DNA from: Drosophila persimilis
Taxonomy: Eukaryota > Arthropoda > Insecta > Diptera > Drosophilidae
Direction: 5' to 3'
NCBI RefSeq assembly: GCF_003286085.1
Contig: NW_020825289.1
Span: forward strand, 17,510,001-17,574,000
Length of the DNA stretch: 64,000 nucleotides
Part shown: positions 48,034 to 59,193 of the stretch, piece by piece
Position numbering within the stretch: position 1 is the first letter of the stretch
How the letters are laid out: each line of letters starts with the position of its first letter
The notes under the pieces: generated by a model
What the model was told of the DNA's origin: nothing
Databases searched by the model: none
Seen by the model: the letters and a program-made list of their open reading frames with translations, nothing else
Translations under genes and position numbers: made by a program

Positions 48034-48481
48034 GTAAGTACTTCGCTGTTCGAACCCATCCCATTCCGTCGCAAGCGATTCGATAACCCTGAACGTCGGG
48101 CAACAGCCCAAAAAACAATTGTGGCAATGTTATCAGGACATCGGACATTTGTTCGGAGCATGCTCTGATAGGAGAGGCGGCTGGTGGCTCTCTAATCAAG
48201 TGTTGCCTTGTCATTGGCCCCATCGGGTCGACTAAGGCGTAAAAGGCGTTGTATGCATTCAGGCGGTTTGCTTATCAATTGTTTACTCAGAGAGAAAAAA
48301 GCAACTAATTTAAGTAAATATCACGTATGCATAATCAGAATTTATTGATTTTCACATGTCATCATGATGATCACCAAAAATGCCGATATGTGCAGAGATC
48401 TTAGTGGACTGATCTAAAATCGAAGTGCTTTTAGAAGTCCTTGACCTTTCTGCATATTTGAGTGCTTGCAGCGCGTTTTTT

Positions 48482-49590
48482 TATACCCGATACTCAAAAT
48501 GAGTATTGGGGTATATTAGATTTGTGGTAAAAGTGTATGTGTGTAACGTCCAGAAGGAATCGTTTCCGACCCCATAAAGTATGAATATTCTTGATCAGCA
48601 TCAATAGCCGAGTCGATTGAGCCATGTCTGTCTGTCCGTCTGTCCGTCTGTCCGTCCGTCCGTCTGTCCGTCTGTCCGTCCCCTTCAGCGCCTAATGCTC
48701 AAAGACTATAAGAGCTAGAGCAACGATGTTTTGGATCCAGACTTCTGTGATATGTCACTGCTACAAAAATATTTCAAAACTTTGCCCCGCCCACTTCCGC
48801 CCCCACAAAGGGCGAAAATCTGTGGCATCCACAATTTTAAAGATACGAGAAAACCAAAAACGCAGAATCGTAGAGAATGACGATATCTTTTAGACTGCGG
48901 AATCTGAATTGGATCGTATTATTATTATAGCCAGCATCAAGAAAACAATTTCATTTTTTCTCGCCCTGTCTCTCTCTAACACACACGTAGCATAGGCGGC
49001 TTTGCTTAGAGTAAAACATTAGCGCCTAGATCTCAGAGACTATAAAAGCTAGAGCAACCAAATTTGGTATCCACACTCCTAATATATCGGACCGAGACGA
49101 GTTTGTTTCAAAATTTCGCCACACCCCCTTCCGCCCCCGCAAAGGATGCAGATCTGGGGATATTCATAAATCTCAGAGACTATTAAGGCTAGAGTAACCA
49201 AATTTGGTATCCGCACTCCTGTTAGATCTCACTATAAAACGTATATCTCAAAATTTCGCCCCACCCCCTTCCGCCCACACAAAAGACTAAAAACCACAAT
49301 ATTGCAAAATCGAGTAAACTAAAAACGCAGAATCATAGACAATGACCATATCTATCCGGTTGCCGAATCTGGATCAGATCGGATCATTTTTGTAGCCAAA
49401 AGCAAGAAATCAATTTTTAGTGGCTACGCAGCGCCCGACGTCACGCTCAGACTGATTTTCTGTCTCTCTCGCACGCACTCTTTGTCGTGTCATTTAATAT
49501 TAGCGGCGTCTGCCGGAGGAGAGCCATACTGACTTAGTATCGGGTATAACTGTAGAGTTGCGGTGTCCGCAGCAACTCACAACGTTCCCC
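48482..49590. mobile_element. INE-1/DINE-1 Helitron-related non-autonomous element
   Basis: The left end starts TATACCCGATACT and the right part has AGTATCGGGTATA (49536-49548), a 13-bp inverted repeat. Just beyond lies a short stem-loop (GTTGCGG... CCGCAGCAAC), as at INE-1 3' ends. Typical INE-1 strings are present: GTTTCCGACCCCATAAAGTA, TTCTTGATCAGCATCAATAG and a GTCTGTCC/GTCCGTC microsatellite (about 48626-48681). Three diverged internal units follow, each with ACTATAARRGCTAGAG and CGCCCMC-rich blocks (near 48700, 49035 and 49175). There is no coding capacity. It is inserted in an intron of NAD kinase gene B in the interval between first exons 3 and 4. Identification is from the remembered consensus. 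Confidence 0.85.
48626..48681. repeat. GTCTGTCC microsatellite core of INE-1
   Basis: Tandem GTCT/GTCC tetranucleotides form the variable core typical of DINE-1 elements. Confidence 0.85.
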
Positions 49591-51532
49591 CTCGTTTTCA
49601 TTATTTTTGGCCAAAAAAACAAACAAGTTTTTTAACACCTTGTCTATTGGCATAACGATGGCGCCGTCTGTTAATTTATGGTTATCTGATATGTGTGTAG
49701 GTTTTCTCTTCAGCTACTATTTCTGAACGATTTGTTTTGAAGAACCTGAGACACTGACGCGACGCCGTGGCTAAGTGCCAGTTAAACTTTTTGTGAATCG
49801 GTGCCAGTTTGTGCTTGGCGCGATTCATGAAACAACAACAAATTAATAAATTAAAATATATTCAGAAAAACAAAAAATTAGTGACTGACGCTGCTCGTGA
49901 CCACTTTGGCGGGCCGTGTTCCAAAGGTTTGCATCGGCCAGGTCAGGCAGTTCAAGCCGCATTTGCATGGCCTGTCTGGCTCGGATTCGATTATACCACC
50001 CATAGACTCGTTAATGCCCGGGGGAAATGGAAAACGAATTCAAGGTGTTCGAAAGGTTTACAGCGACTCAACGATGGCTGCAAACTTAAGTTTTGTCATG
50101 CTGACGTCGTCGTTGAAGTTCTTTCCTGTACGAGTACAAAGTACCTACAATATCTATTATATTCGTTACTTGGTTGGGGTTCGTACTTGGCTTCCAGTTT
50201 AGTTCCAATCGAGTGGCGTTGGCGGTCGAGCAAGTGCAATTAACGAGCGTTCACTGCGAAAAATGCCGTGTAAGTGCTGGCCAACTGGATAGCCGGTGAA
50301 TGAATGTGAATTTCCTTTGCAACAATTATCGAAACAAGATCATTATTTGTCCTGCAATTTATCAGAAATTGTGCGTCACTGGATTCGCTCGTTGTGTTTT
50401 TTAAACCACTTGGTTATTGTTCCGCCTTGCCTTGGGGTTGAGTCGATAAAACATTGATAAAAAGGGGCAAAGTGGATACAACTTTTTCAATTACAGAAAA
50501 AATAAAAATAAATTGAATCTTTTGACTTTTTTGGAATTTGTTAAAGAAAATGTAGAACGACTATAACTATTTTAATATTTCAGACGATAATGCGATCTAT
50601 CTGTCCCACTGTGTGAGATTTACTTCTAGGGTTTAGCATAGCCTAGCTTATGGCTCTCTCTTTTCCTCTCTTTTGTCTGGCTGTTCCCGATTCGCTCATC
50701 TCTGGATGAGTCAGCGCAAACATGTCTCAGCTCGCATTAGCACATCAATCAAACCCGTTATTATGCGATGCTTTGAGGTCTAACCCACCCACACACTCAC
50801 ACACAGACGCACACCACTCAAGAGTCAAACGAAACGTTTAAAGTTCAGCATGCGCATGGTGTATATTTGGTGAGGTGAGACATAGTCACTCTTCTAGTTT
50901 CCTATTCTCCTTGCCACTCTCTCGCACTCTCGGAAACAGTACATGAGCAGATGGAATGTATGCAATTCCCACAGTTGGCACGTATTGGCTGGAGCGTTTG
51001 ACGGTTTATGGAAAATTGATCAGAACACTGATCTTTTTAGAGGGCCAGCCCCATGGATTCCAGAGGACTATACTCTCAGAATGCCTCACTTTATATTAAT
51101 ACATCTTGGGCTGGCTCTCTTGCTACCATCTCTCTCTCCGAAACACTCTCGGTTAGCATGTGCAATTCCTGTTTGTTTGCGACTGAGAGATTCAACAAGT
51201 TTATTCACGCTGGGGTCCCCCCCTCCGCGCAGCTCTTGCCTCATCCGCTGCCGCTGGTGTTGTTGTAATGAAAACAAATATATAAATACGTTGTATACCT
51301 TTATTTTGTTGTTTTCGAACACAAAAATCGGCCGGCCAGTGATTTTGTAACCTTCGCACGAGCCACAACGTCCGCCGAAGCACAAATTCCAACAAGTTTT
51401 TTTTCTCCGTTTCCATCATTTTGCGTTTACTTTGTGTGGAATCGCACAAAATAAGATCGAAAACTACTAATTTTGGAGAGGAATAGGGCGTGACCATCGA
51501 TAGATTGGCACTCTAGAGACACTTATCTTCAA
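49591..51532. other. Intron of NAD kinase gene B right of INE-1
   Basis: No supported exon was found. A palindromic GATGGCGCC string lies at 49657-49665, close to the INE-1 end. CT-rich and CA-rich runs occur at about 50640-50810. The right end is the upstream region of first exon 4. Confidence 0.45.
51495..51502. promoter_or_regulatory. DRE-like element upstream of gene B first exon 4
   Basis: CATCGATA matches the DRE core (TATCGATA) at seven of eight bases and lies 31 bp before the ATG at 51533. DREF/BEAF-32-bound DREs mark many Drosophila housekeeping promoters, which supports a separate promoter here. Confidence 0.45.
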
Positions 51533-51663
51533 ATGCAGCATCAAAAGTTGCGACTTGCGGCGACCCTGCAACGTCAGGGTTCTCTGAGTGCAGCAGCAGC
51601 CGTTGAGGAGGCGGAAGAACAAAAGCAACAAGTAGCCCAGGCACCCGACCCGCGCATTTTGAG
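51533..51663 (+). CDS. NAD kinase gene B, probable alternative first exon 4
   Basis: ATG 51533 opens MQHQKLRLAATLQRQGSL. An Ala/Glu/Gln-rich helix follows and the exon ends DPRIL AG|GTTCCG (phase 2), then a 68-bp intron to the shared acceptor at 51731. The join gives [12 protein letters not shown] and a 493-aa product. The donor is weak. Without splicing the frame runs out of register with the kinase and stops, so splicing is required. The equivalent exon in gene A has the same layout. A DRE-like site 31 bp upstream supports a start here. Confidence 0.55.
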
Positions 51664-51731
51664 GTTCCGCCCAAGCTCCGGATCTCCTCTCCAACTGGCA
51701 CTATATCTGTATTCTGTCTATATCCTTTCAG

Positions 51732-53205
51732 GCGCACCCGGAGCTTGAATGCCCCGTCGCCCTTCCAGCAGTTCGGACCATGCGGACGCATTATGAAAAA
51801 CTCCGCCATGGTGATGCAGATTCAAGATCCGGCCAGCCAGCGCCTGACCTGGTACAAGCCACCGCTCACAGTGCTGGTGATCAAGAAAAAGGACTCTCAA
51901 GTGCTCCTGCCGTTTGTCCAGCTGGTGGAGTGGCTGGTGCAGGAGAAGCACATGGTCGTGTGGGTTGAGTCCGCCGTGCTGGAGGATAAGCTGCTGCGGG
52001 ACGATGTCAAGCTGGAGAACGAGAGCGCCAAGTTCCGACAGGTGCACGGAGACTACTGTGGCGTGCGTGAGCGTTTTCTGGCGCTGCGCGAGAAGCTGGT
52101 GACATTCAAGTGAGTCTGAAATGGGAATGGCCGCCAGGTGGTGCTCAATTCTAACTGGCTTCTCTCTTACAGGGATGGTCGCGATGATCTAACCGATCGC
52201 ATCGACTTTATTGTCTGCCTCGGAGGGGACGGCACCTTGCTGTACGCATCTCAGCTGTTCCAGCAATCAGTGCCGCCCGTGATGGCCTTCTATCTGGGCT
52301 CACTGGGCTTTCTTACGCCCTTCCAGTGTGATAACTTTCAGGAGCAGGTGACCAATGTACTGGAGGGTCACGCTGCCCTCACCCTGCGCAGCCGCCTGCG
52401 TTGCTCCATCCATCGCAAGGGCGAACGCCGCAAGGAGTCGCTCCAGCCAGCCGGCAGCAACCTGCTGAAGCCAAGTCATCATCGTTACCTGAACTATATA
52501 GAGCTCAACAATGGAGCATCCTCTGGTGCCAATAACAATTACTGCAACCCGCATATGTCATCAAACAACAGCATCCTGGTGCTCAACGAGGTGGTTATCA
52601 ATCGTGGCCCGTCGCCATATCTCAGCAACATTGATATATTTTTGGATGGCAAGTACATCACCTCTGTTCAGGGCGATGGCCTGATTGTGTCGACTCCGAC
52701 TGGGAGCACAGCGTATGCGGCAGCAGCTGGTGCCTCCATGATCCATCCCTCCGTGCCGGCCATACTGGTGACTCCCATCTGTCCGCACTCGCTGAGCTTC
52801 AGGCCCATTGTGGTGCCAGCAGGAGTGGAGCTGAGGGTGAGTCCTAAGTGAATCCACTTTTCGATCGTCTAATATCGCCTCATTATTTGTACCTAGATAT
52901 CCATATCGCCGGATAGCCGCAACACCTCGCGCGTCTCCTTCGATGGACGCAACGACCAGGAACTGAATCATGGAGATAGCCTGCGGGTGACCACCTCCAT
53001 CTATCCCGTTCCCAGCATTTGCTCTCAGGATCAGATCTCTGATTGGTTCGACTCACTCGCCGAGGGACTCCATTGGAATGTGCGCAAGCGCCAGAAGTGC
53101 CTCGATGAGCTGTCGGACCTGACGGCCTCCGGATCGGAGGACACGCTCGACGAGTTTGACAATCTGAAGATCTACGATGCGAGTGGTTCTTCCCTGGATA
53201 CTTGA
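51732..53205 (+). CDS. NAD kinase gene B, shared catalytic exons
   Basis: Exons are 51732-52109, 52173-52836 and 52897-53205 (1351 nt), with introns of 63 and 60 bp. The kinase motifs match gene [27 protein letters not shown] (from 52222), [14 protein letters not shown] and HWNVRKRQ. Differences from gene A are a 17-20 residue insertion before the LREKLVTFK end of the first exon and a longer Asn/Ser/His-rich linker before the conserved LNEVV segment. In that segment Asn (codon 52600-52602) replaces the Asp of gene A and of human NADK (LNEVVINRG against LNEVVIDRG). MAFHLGS has become MAFYLGS. The GGDG and TPTGS motifs remain intact, so activity is expected but kinetics may differ. An AATAAA lies at 53534. 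Confidence 0.92.
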
Positions 53206-54235
53206 GTGCCCAATTAGCTTAGTTCTAGAGCTAATTCATAGGGTTTTCCTGTGTGCAATTTTTTAGGCTAAGAAATGTAGCGAAAATACTCTATTGTAAT
53301 ATTGAAATATGTATATATGCAATTACATAAATCACCTGGTTGAGTTGAAGTGTTAAATGTTAATGGAAAATGATTGCAATAATTGTTTAAGCTAGAAAAA
53401 TTTCTGTTGTTGCTTGTGAACAAATCCGCTTTGGCATAGCTTTTAAGTTTGAATTATTACTCTTTAATCGGCGATGGCATCGAGTTCTCCGTACTTAAGC
53501 AGAATCTCGTTATCTGTACAATTCGAAGAAGGTAATAAAAATTGTATTATTAACTCAAAGCGCCACAAAATCCATTTCACTCCAATTTACTCTTTGAAGC
53601 AACAGCACAATAAAAGTCCAATTAATTAGATGAGCAATGGATAAAACCAGAACGGAGGCAATCAACATGGACTCGTGAAAAGGCACTTAAAGAGTTCGAG
53701 TAAGTGCGGTGCTTCGGTACGAACAGTCTCTGGATGATGGATGAATTGAAGGGACCAAAGAAAGGAGTGTCCACCCCTATGATTTTTATCATTCACAAGC
53801 CCATTGAGAGGAAATTGTTCAAGAGGTCATAACTTTGATTTGAAATCTTGTTTTGGTAGAATCATAATCCTTTTAGCTACGAGTACTATACTGGATCTAA
53901 TCCATATAATTCATAAGATTGATCGTTACCAAAGCTTCCAGAAATGGTTTGTTCTTTTGCCTACATCTCATTTGAATGTGGACGTTTCTGCGGATGGTAA
54001 ATCTTCTACTCGGCTATGTGCCATAGCTCCGGGGGGACAGCGCTCAAAAGTTGACCACTTCCGGTTCATTCGAACCCATTGTGGAGCTCGAATTGTAAAT
54101 GGTTTTAACATGATTATTGCCGAACTGTCCCTGCCCCTGCCCCTGGTACTGTCCGCAAGCCCTTATGCGACAATTGTTTAAGTGCAAGAGCCGCGCCATA
54201 AATCAAAAGCATAAAAGGAAAGCCAACTGCCATAA
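53206..54235. other. Interval between NAD kinase gene B and the 92-aa gene
   Basis: It contains the gene B 3' UTR and then AT-rich DNA. A plus-strand frame at 53804-54181 lacks an ATG and coding character. The last 60 bp hold a CATAAA/ATAAAAGG AT-rich box that could be a TATA element for the small gene. Confidence 0.4.
53534..53539 (+). terminator. Candidate polyadenylation signal of NAD kinase gene B
   Basis: AATAAA lies about 330 nt after the TGA at 53203-53205. No earlier consensus hexamer was seen. Confidence 0.4.
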
Positions 54236-54566
54236 ATGTGGCTAGAAGTGTTCTATGTTCCCTGCCGTTGCCTCTCTCTCCACCTTTCCGGGTGCGTGTG
54301 TACGTGCCAAGTGCGTTTATTATCAATTTGCACGCTTTTCCAGCGGCTCCTTCCCGGCCGCACATGGCGTGCAACAAGTAGAGCCGAGCAAGGACCTCAG
54401 CATCCTTCCGCTTCGTGTCCCATACATCTTACTGGCGGATAAACGCATTGCGTATTATCCGACCCATCCGATTGGTGGACTTCGGACACGCCCCGTGAAT
54501 CCAGCATTGCGCAGGCCTCGTCTTCCGTACTCGTGCCTCAGGATGAGGGGGGAGGTCCTTGTCTGA
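54236..54566 (+). CDS. Candidate small two-exon gene, 92 aa
   Basis: Exons are 54236-54291 and 54344-54566, with a 52-bp intron (donor G|GTGCGT, acceptor TTTTCCAG). The joined frame is 279 nt and stays open to TGA. The protein starts MWLEVFYVPCRCLSLHLSGG, a weak leader-like segment, then becomes Pro/Arg-rich (VPYILLADKRIAYYPTHPIG, RPVNPALRRPRLPYS) and basic. A small secreted or cell-surface peptide is possible; no domain is recognised. An AATAAA begins only eight bases after the stop. Phase agreement, minimal intron size and the polyadenylation signal support the gene. The donor is non-optimal, and unspliced reading from 54255 also gives an open frame into exon 2. Confidence 0.45.
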
Positions 54567-54573
54567 CAAATTA

Positions 54574-54579
54574 AATAAA
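54574..54579 (+). terminator. Polyadenylation signal of the 92-aa gene
   Basis: AATAAA lies eight bases after the TGA of the candidate small gene. Confidence 0.4.
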
Positions 54580-57460
54580 TGGCATCAAGCGTATATATTC
54601 AATTAATTTTTCTTTTATTCGTATTCTTTATCCTCTTTAAACCCACTTAATCGGGTCAAATGTAAAGCTTCATAGTTGCGGATTTGAGCTGAGAAAAGAG
54701 AGAGCAGAATAAGAATTAATTCAACAAAGAATTAAATAAAAGATACATTCTTTACAAATGCAAATAAATTCTTTTCTGAATCTTTAACCAATCGATCAAC
54801 AACTTTACTTTCACTGAAAGCCAACACCGAAAACCCTTCCTTTCCTTCCTTCAATGCAGCATTGTCAGTGCCCTTTCCTTTTGCCGCAATAATTTTTCAA
54901 AATATTTGCGGAATTTCTTAATGAAGGCGTGCTCATGCTGGGGGACTAAGACAAATGCCAAGGGGAAAGGCTAAAACCAAACCCAACTATGCCAAACCAG
55001 CAGCCGAAGTCGAAGCAGGAGCTGAAGATGAAGATGATGTGGCACGTGTTGATATTCCAATTGAATGCCACCAAATATGCGGTACTCCATGCACCCACAC
55101 GCACAGAATGGGACTTATCGTCATCTCATCGCATGCTCATCCCTCTGTATAAAAATGAAAAATATTTCCCTCTCATGCCAAGGGTGACATTTGAACGTTG
55201 ACTGGGGCCACACTCGTGAATTTAAATAGATTTCGCAAATGCTAATGACAGCTCCGCTCCAGCCCGTCCAGGGGGAAGTTTTGTCCGGCTCGGTCGCTCC
55301 TACACTGCCTTTCAAACAAAAGGAAATTAAACAATTGCGGTCGAATGAATTTGTCCCGTTTTCCATCTCCTTCTTTCTGCTTTTCAGCCTTTTTGCTTTA
55401 GTGATAAGACTTGACTACAAGGCAGAGATTGTCAACGGAATGACCCGCATATGTTGGAGTGTCCTGCTAGCAACATTTGTCATCGACGTAACCATAACCC
55501 CAGCGAGGCCGAGTAAAGCTGTCATATGTGGCAAATTCAATTTGTCAGGCCCCACATTGTAAGGGACTTGAGGCTTTTAGCTCTGACCAACTGCCATATT
55601 GCCGCTGCTCACGGCCCAAAAGCATTTCATTCCCGTATTTACTGTATTATTTAATGCCATCAGTCCTGGTCGATTTCTAGTCCATTAACTTTGAAGTTAT
55701 TTGGGCGACGCCACTTTAACACTTCAATGGAACTCTCCACCTTTTCATGGCTCTATTGTTGATGCTTTTTTTCCTCGAAAAGTTCCGCACAAAAGAAAGT
55801 GTTGGGATATCGATTTTGTGAGCGGGTTCTTCCGTGTTATTATTCGGTTTTTGTGTTCGTCGAAAGGAAACCAAAGTCGATTCAAGTATTTCCATTTGAA
55901 TTATGCTTCAATTAAAGCCTCAGTTATTAGCAATAAATAAATTCCTTACATATCGACACTCCATAATCACATCCAATAATTAATAAATGAATCTTTCTTT
56001 TTGTATTTTATTAATTAACATAGTAGCTCATTACAATTTCATCTGCATACATTTCCATACTATAATTTCGTTTAACTCGAGCGAATATCGCCAGTGATTT
56101 TGAGTTCTTCGAAGATGGGTTTCTTCAAGGTTTCTCCCCCACATCCCATTTGACCAGTTCAGTTCGGTTCAGTTCAGCAGGCCGACCTGTTTATATGTAA
56201 GTATTTTTTCATTGCCATTGCCTCTTTCTTGCCTTGTTTCACTTGGCCGTTGCTTTCTGCTGTGGATTCCAAGTTTTATATATCGACTTCTATATGCAAA
56301 TTCAAGCCCTAGACGTGATCGCAGAACTCGGCTCAGCCGCACAACCATCATCAATGCCTATTAATACTACCGAGCCTGTCCTCTGCCTTTGGGGTCTGCT
56401 TCGGTCGCTGTCTCCAAGTCAGTCGCGTGTCGTTTTCCAATCGTTGCGGTCTGGTCCGGTCTGCTCCCTATCTCTGCCTCAGTCGCGTGTGAATATCAAG
56501 CTCCTGATCCGGTTAGCTGCTTTAATAGACTTCACCAGAAACGGATTAATTGTAGGGCTCTACATAAGTAGGTTGATTGATTGAAATTCATCTCGGTTAT
56601 CCATCAGGTGTGGTATCTTCGATGCATACATATGTACGTCTTGCTCCCCCGGAAATTGGCAGAATCAAGGCAACAACACGTTCGGGTTCTGGTTTTATCC
56701 GGGCCGATGCCCTGAAAGTATGCAAAGCACCTGTTACTCTCCGAGATAACAAGGGAGCATAAATGGTTGACCTTATTATGCTTAAAGAGGTGGCATATAC
56801 ATAACGATCAGACCATCATGTTCGGAAGCTGTTAAAAGAAGTGTGCGTAAAGAATATGTATAAATAAATTGTATAGAAAACTCTGCAAAACAAAAGCGAG
56901 TAAAGAAAACTGTGCGGAAGGTGCAGAAAACCTATTCAACTGACTTGAAGACCTGTATTAAATCATTTAATTTACATATAAAGTCAGAAAGGAAATTGTT
57001 AAATAATTCCTAAATGTAGAACAAACTAAAAAAAATTCGATTTAATATTGATCTTTAAGCCGACGTTGGTTGCGGAGTCAAGTGTTATCCAAAAATGTTG
57101 GCTATCGTCTGTCCTCCCCTGTTCCGTTCTGCCCAAACACACCCTTGTGCAAACGCGTTGCCACTTAGCGCGAAAATCAATTAGGCATAATGCGTACGTG
57201 TGTATGCGTATGTGTGGCCTGCCTCTCCGGCAGCCCCAAAACTCGCTGCATACTTCCAGGCGTAACGCAATTGACAGTGAAAACGGAAGCCCACACACAG
57301 ATACCCAAACATACGCACATGGACACGGCTACATCCACACACAATGAAGGCAATTGAGCAGAAGCATTGCCGCTGGCAGTTTTCATCAATACTCGGAGTG
57401 GGAGTGATGGGAGCGCGAGCGATAACGAGAGAGACAGAGCAGGGCCAAACGGATAACGGG

Positions 57461-57499
57461 GATGGGATGGTATGGGATGGTATGGGATGGAATGGATGG
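57461..57499. repeat. Tandem 10-bp repeat (GGGATGGTAT)
   Basis: Three to four adjacent copies of a 10-bp unit, the last one diverged. Confidence 0.85.
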
Positions 57500-59155
57500 A
57501 CTGCAACAGGCAGCGGCAGACAACAAGTGGCAGCGAGTGCCGACTGCGCTGCCTTTGCCTCTGTCTCTATCTCTGCCTTTGCCTCGGCCGCTGGTGCTGT
57601 TGCTGCTTCTTCGCATAGTCCTCGCATCCACAGCCGCATCCTGAACGCAGTCGTTCCCTGTCGTTGTCGCTATCGCCGTCGCCTCGTGCGCCGCTGGCGC
57701 TCGCTTTGGCTTTCAGTGCGAGATGAGATCTCGTGGCTGATGGACGTGCTAGATTTCCACGTTTCCAGTGCAGCACCAGCACCAGCGCCACACACTGATA
57801 CTGACACTTGTGGCACTGCCTTATCATTTTGTGTTGGATTGCCACGAAAATGTGGTTTAAAGTTTCATTTTAAACATCAATTCTAACAAATGTGCGACTG
57901 AGATAGTGCGTTACCAAACCCCTAAAAGCGGAAACCAACACCCACAAAAAACATCCAAAAATATGTGAAAACTCGCAAGGGAAAAGGGTGTAAGTTCCAG
58001 TTGAAAGAGCGACGACGACGCCGACGACCCTCCCAATAAATTATACAATATATTTAAATAGTTTGGTTTTCTTCAACGCATTACGATAATAGTGAAAGTT
58101 CTAGTTTAAGCTGAGACTCCAAGTTCCACATGTGAATTTACTCAAACGGGTTTCATTTGCATATCTTGAGATTCGTCAATGTACCGCGGTAAACCCGTCA
58201 AAACCGAAACTGAAATTAGCATTTTAAAGCGGCAACAAACGCTGTTAAATATATTGAATGTGCGAGTATTTATTAATCGATTTGAATCGAGCCTGGTGGG
58301 CACACAAGATTATTTGCCTGGCTTGTTGGCAAACATGGGAAAAATCGAAGACAAATAATTCATACATATATGTATTTATCTTTGTTTGCCCGGGACAAAT
58401 AGCCGCAGTCTCATTGAGTAATTTGTGGGGATGGAATCCGATTTTTGTTGACGGTATTTACCTTTTGGGAATCGATTATGTTTGCGAATATTTGGGATAA
58501 GTTTTTATTGTTTCAATAGAGTTGTGAAAACATATTATTAACTAAATAAATAAGAGAGAAAAATGCCACAGATACCCGCAATGATAAAGTTTGTAGATAT
58601 ATTTAAAGGTTTCAACATTCAACAACAAAATAAATCTTTCTTCACTGCAACTTATTGTCATAATTCGTACTTTGTGTGAGCTTTCTTTATGGCCAAAGAA
58701 CTTGCTATTCAGAAGAGCAAACACTTCACTCCACTCAAAAGGAATGCCGCTCGACTTTCAACTAAACATTCCACAAGTGGCTCACAGTTATTCGTTGCAT
58801 GAAGGACCAGAAAATCCGTTGCACGCTTTTGCACGCTTCTATATTTACACAACCATTTTGCAATTTATTGATTCATTTTATTATACACCCACAGGAATAC
58901 TCCAACAACGCACGACTTCACCCGCCAAAAGACCGGCCAAATAACACAACCATACCAGCAATCATCATAGCAACATCCACAAGTTTCCTTTGCAATAGAA
59001 CCAGAAGCAGGACAGACATAAGTACCTTCCACCCGCCCCAAAACTAAAGAGCGTCAGACAAACCAGCAACAGTAGACCCCAGGGCGAAGGAGGAGAAGCC
59101 AAGCCGTATATAAAAAATATCCCAGGTGAGTCCTATCTAAACAATATTATTAACA

Positions 59156-59193
59156 ATGAAGCCAGATGAAGAGTTTGAGGACATCATCTTAAA
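59156..59193 (+). CDS. Possible short first coding exon
   Basis: ATG 59156 opens MKPDEEFEDIIL and reaches AA|GTATGTT in phase 2. A separate strong donor (CAG|GTGAGT) ends about 59124, preceded by a GTATATAAAAA box. A TGTCAG acceptor 65 bp on would add only a few codons before a stop. It could be a first exon of a gene lying further right, or chance. There is no domain evidence. Confidence 0.2.

Noticed and set aside
48000-48080. TTCGAACCC near 48052 resembling a tRNA B box
   Set aside because: No matching A box or cloverleaf could be drawn around it, and it is next to a kinase exon.
55239-55562. A 107-codon plus-strand frame with a hydrophobic stretch
   Set aside because: It has no convincing start context, splice partner or homology, and its hydrophobic run comes from T-rich DNA.
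57344-57886. Long overlapping frames on both strands in a GC-rich segment
   Set aside because: The sequence is low-complexity (GGGATGG repeats and CTCTGCCT-like blocks). Frames are open on both strands, which is typical of composition bias and not of coding.
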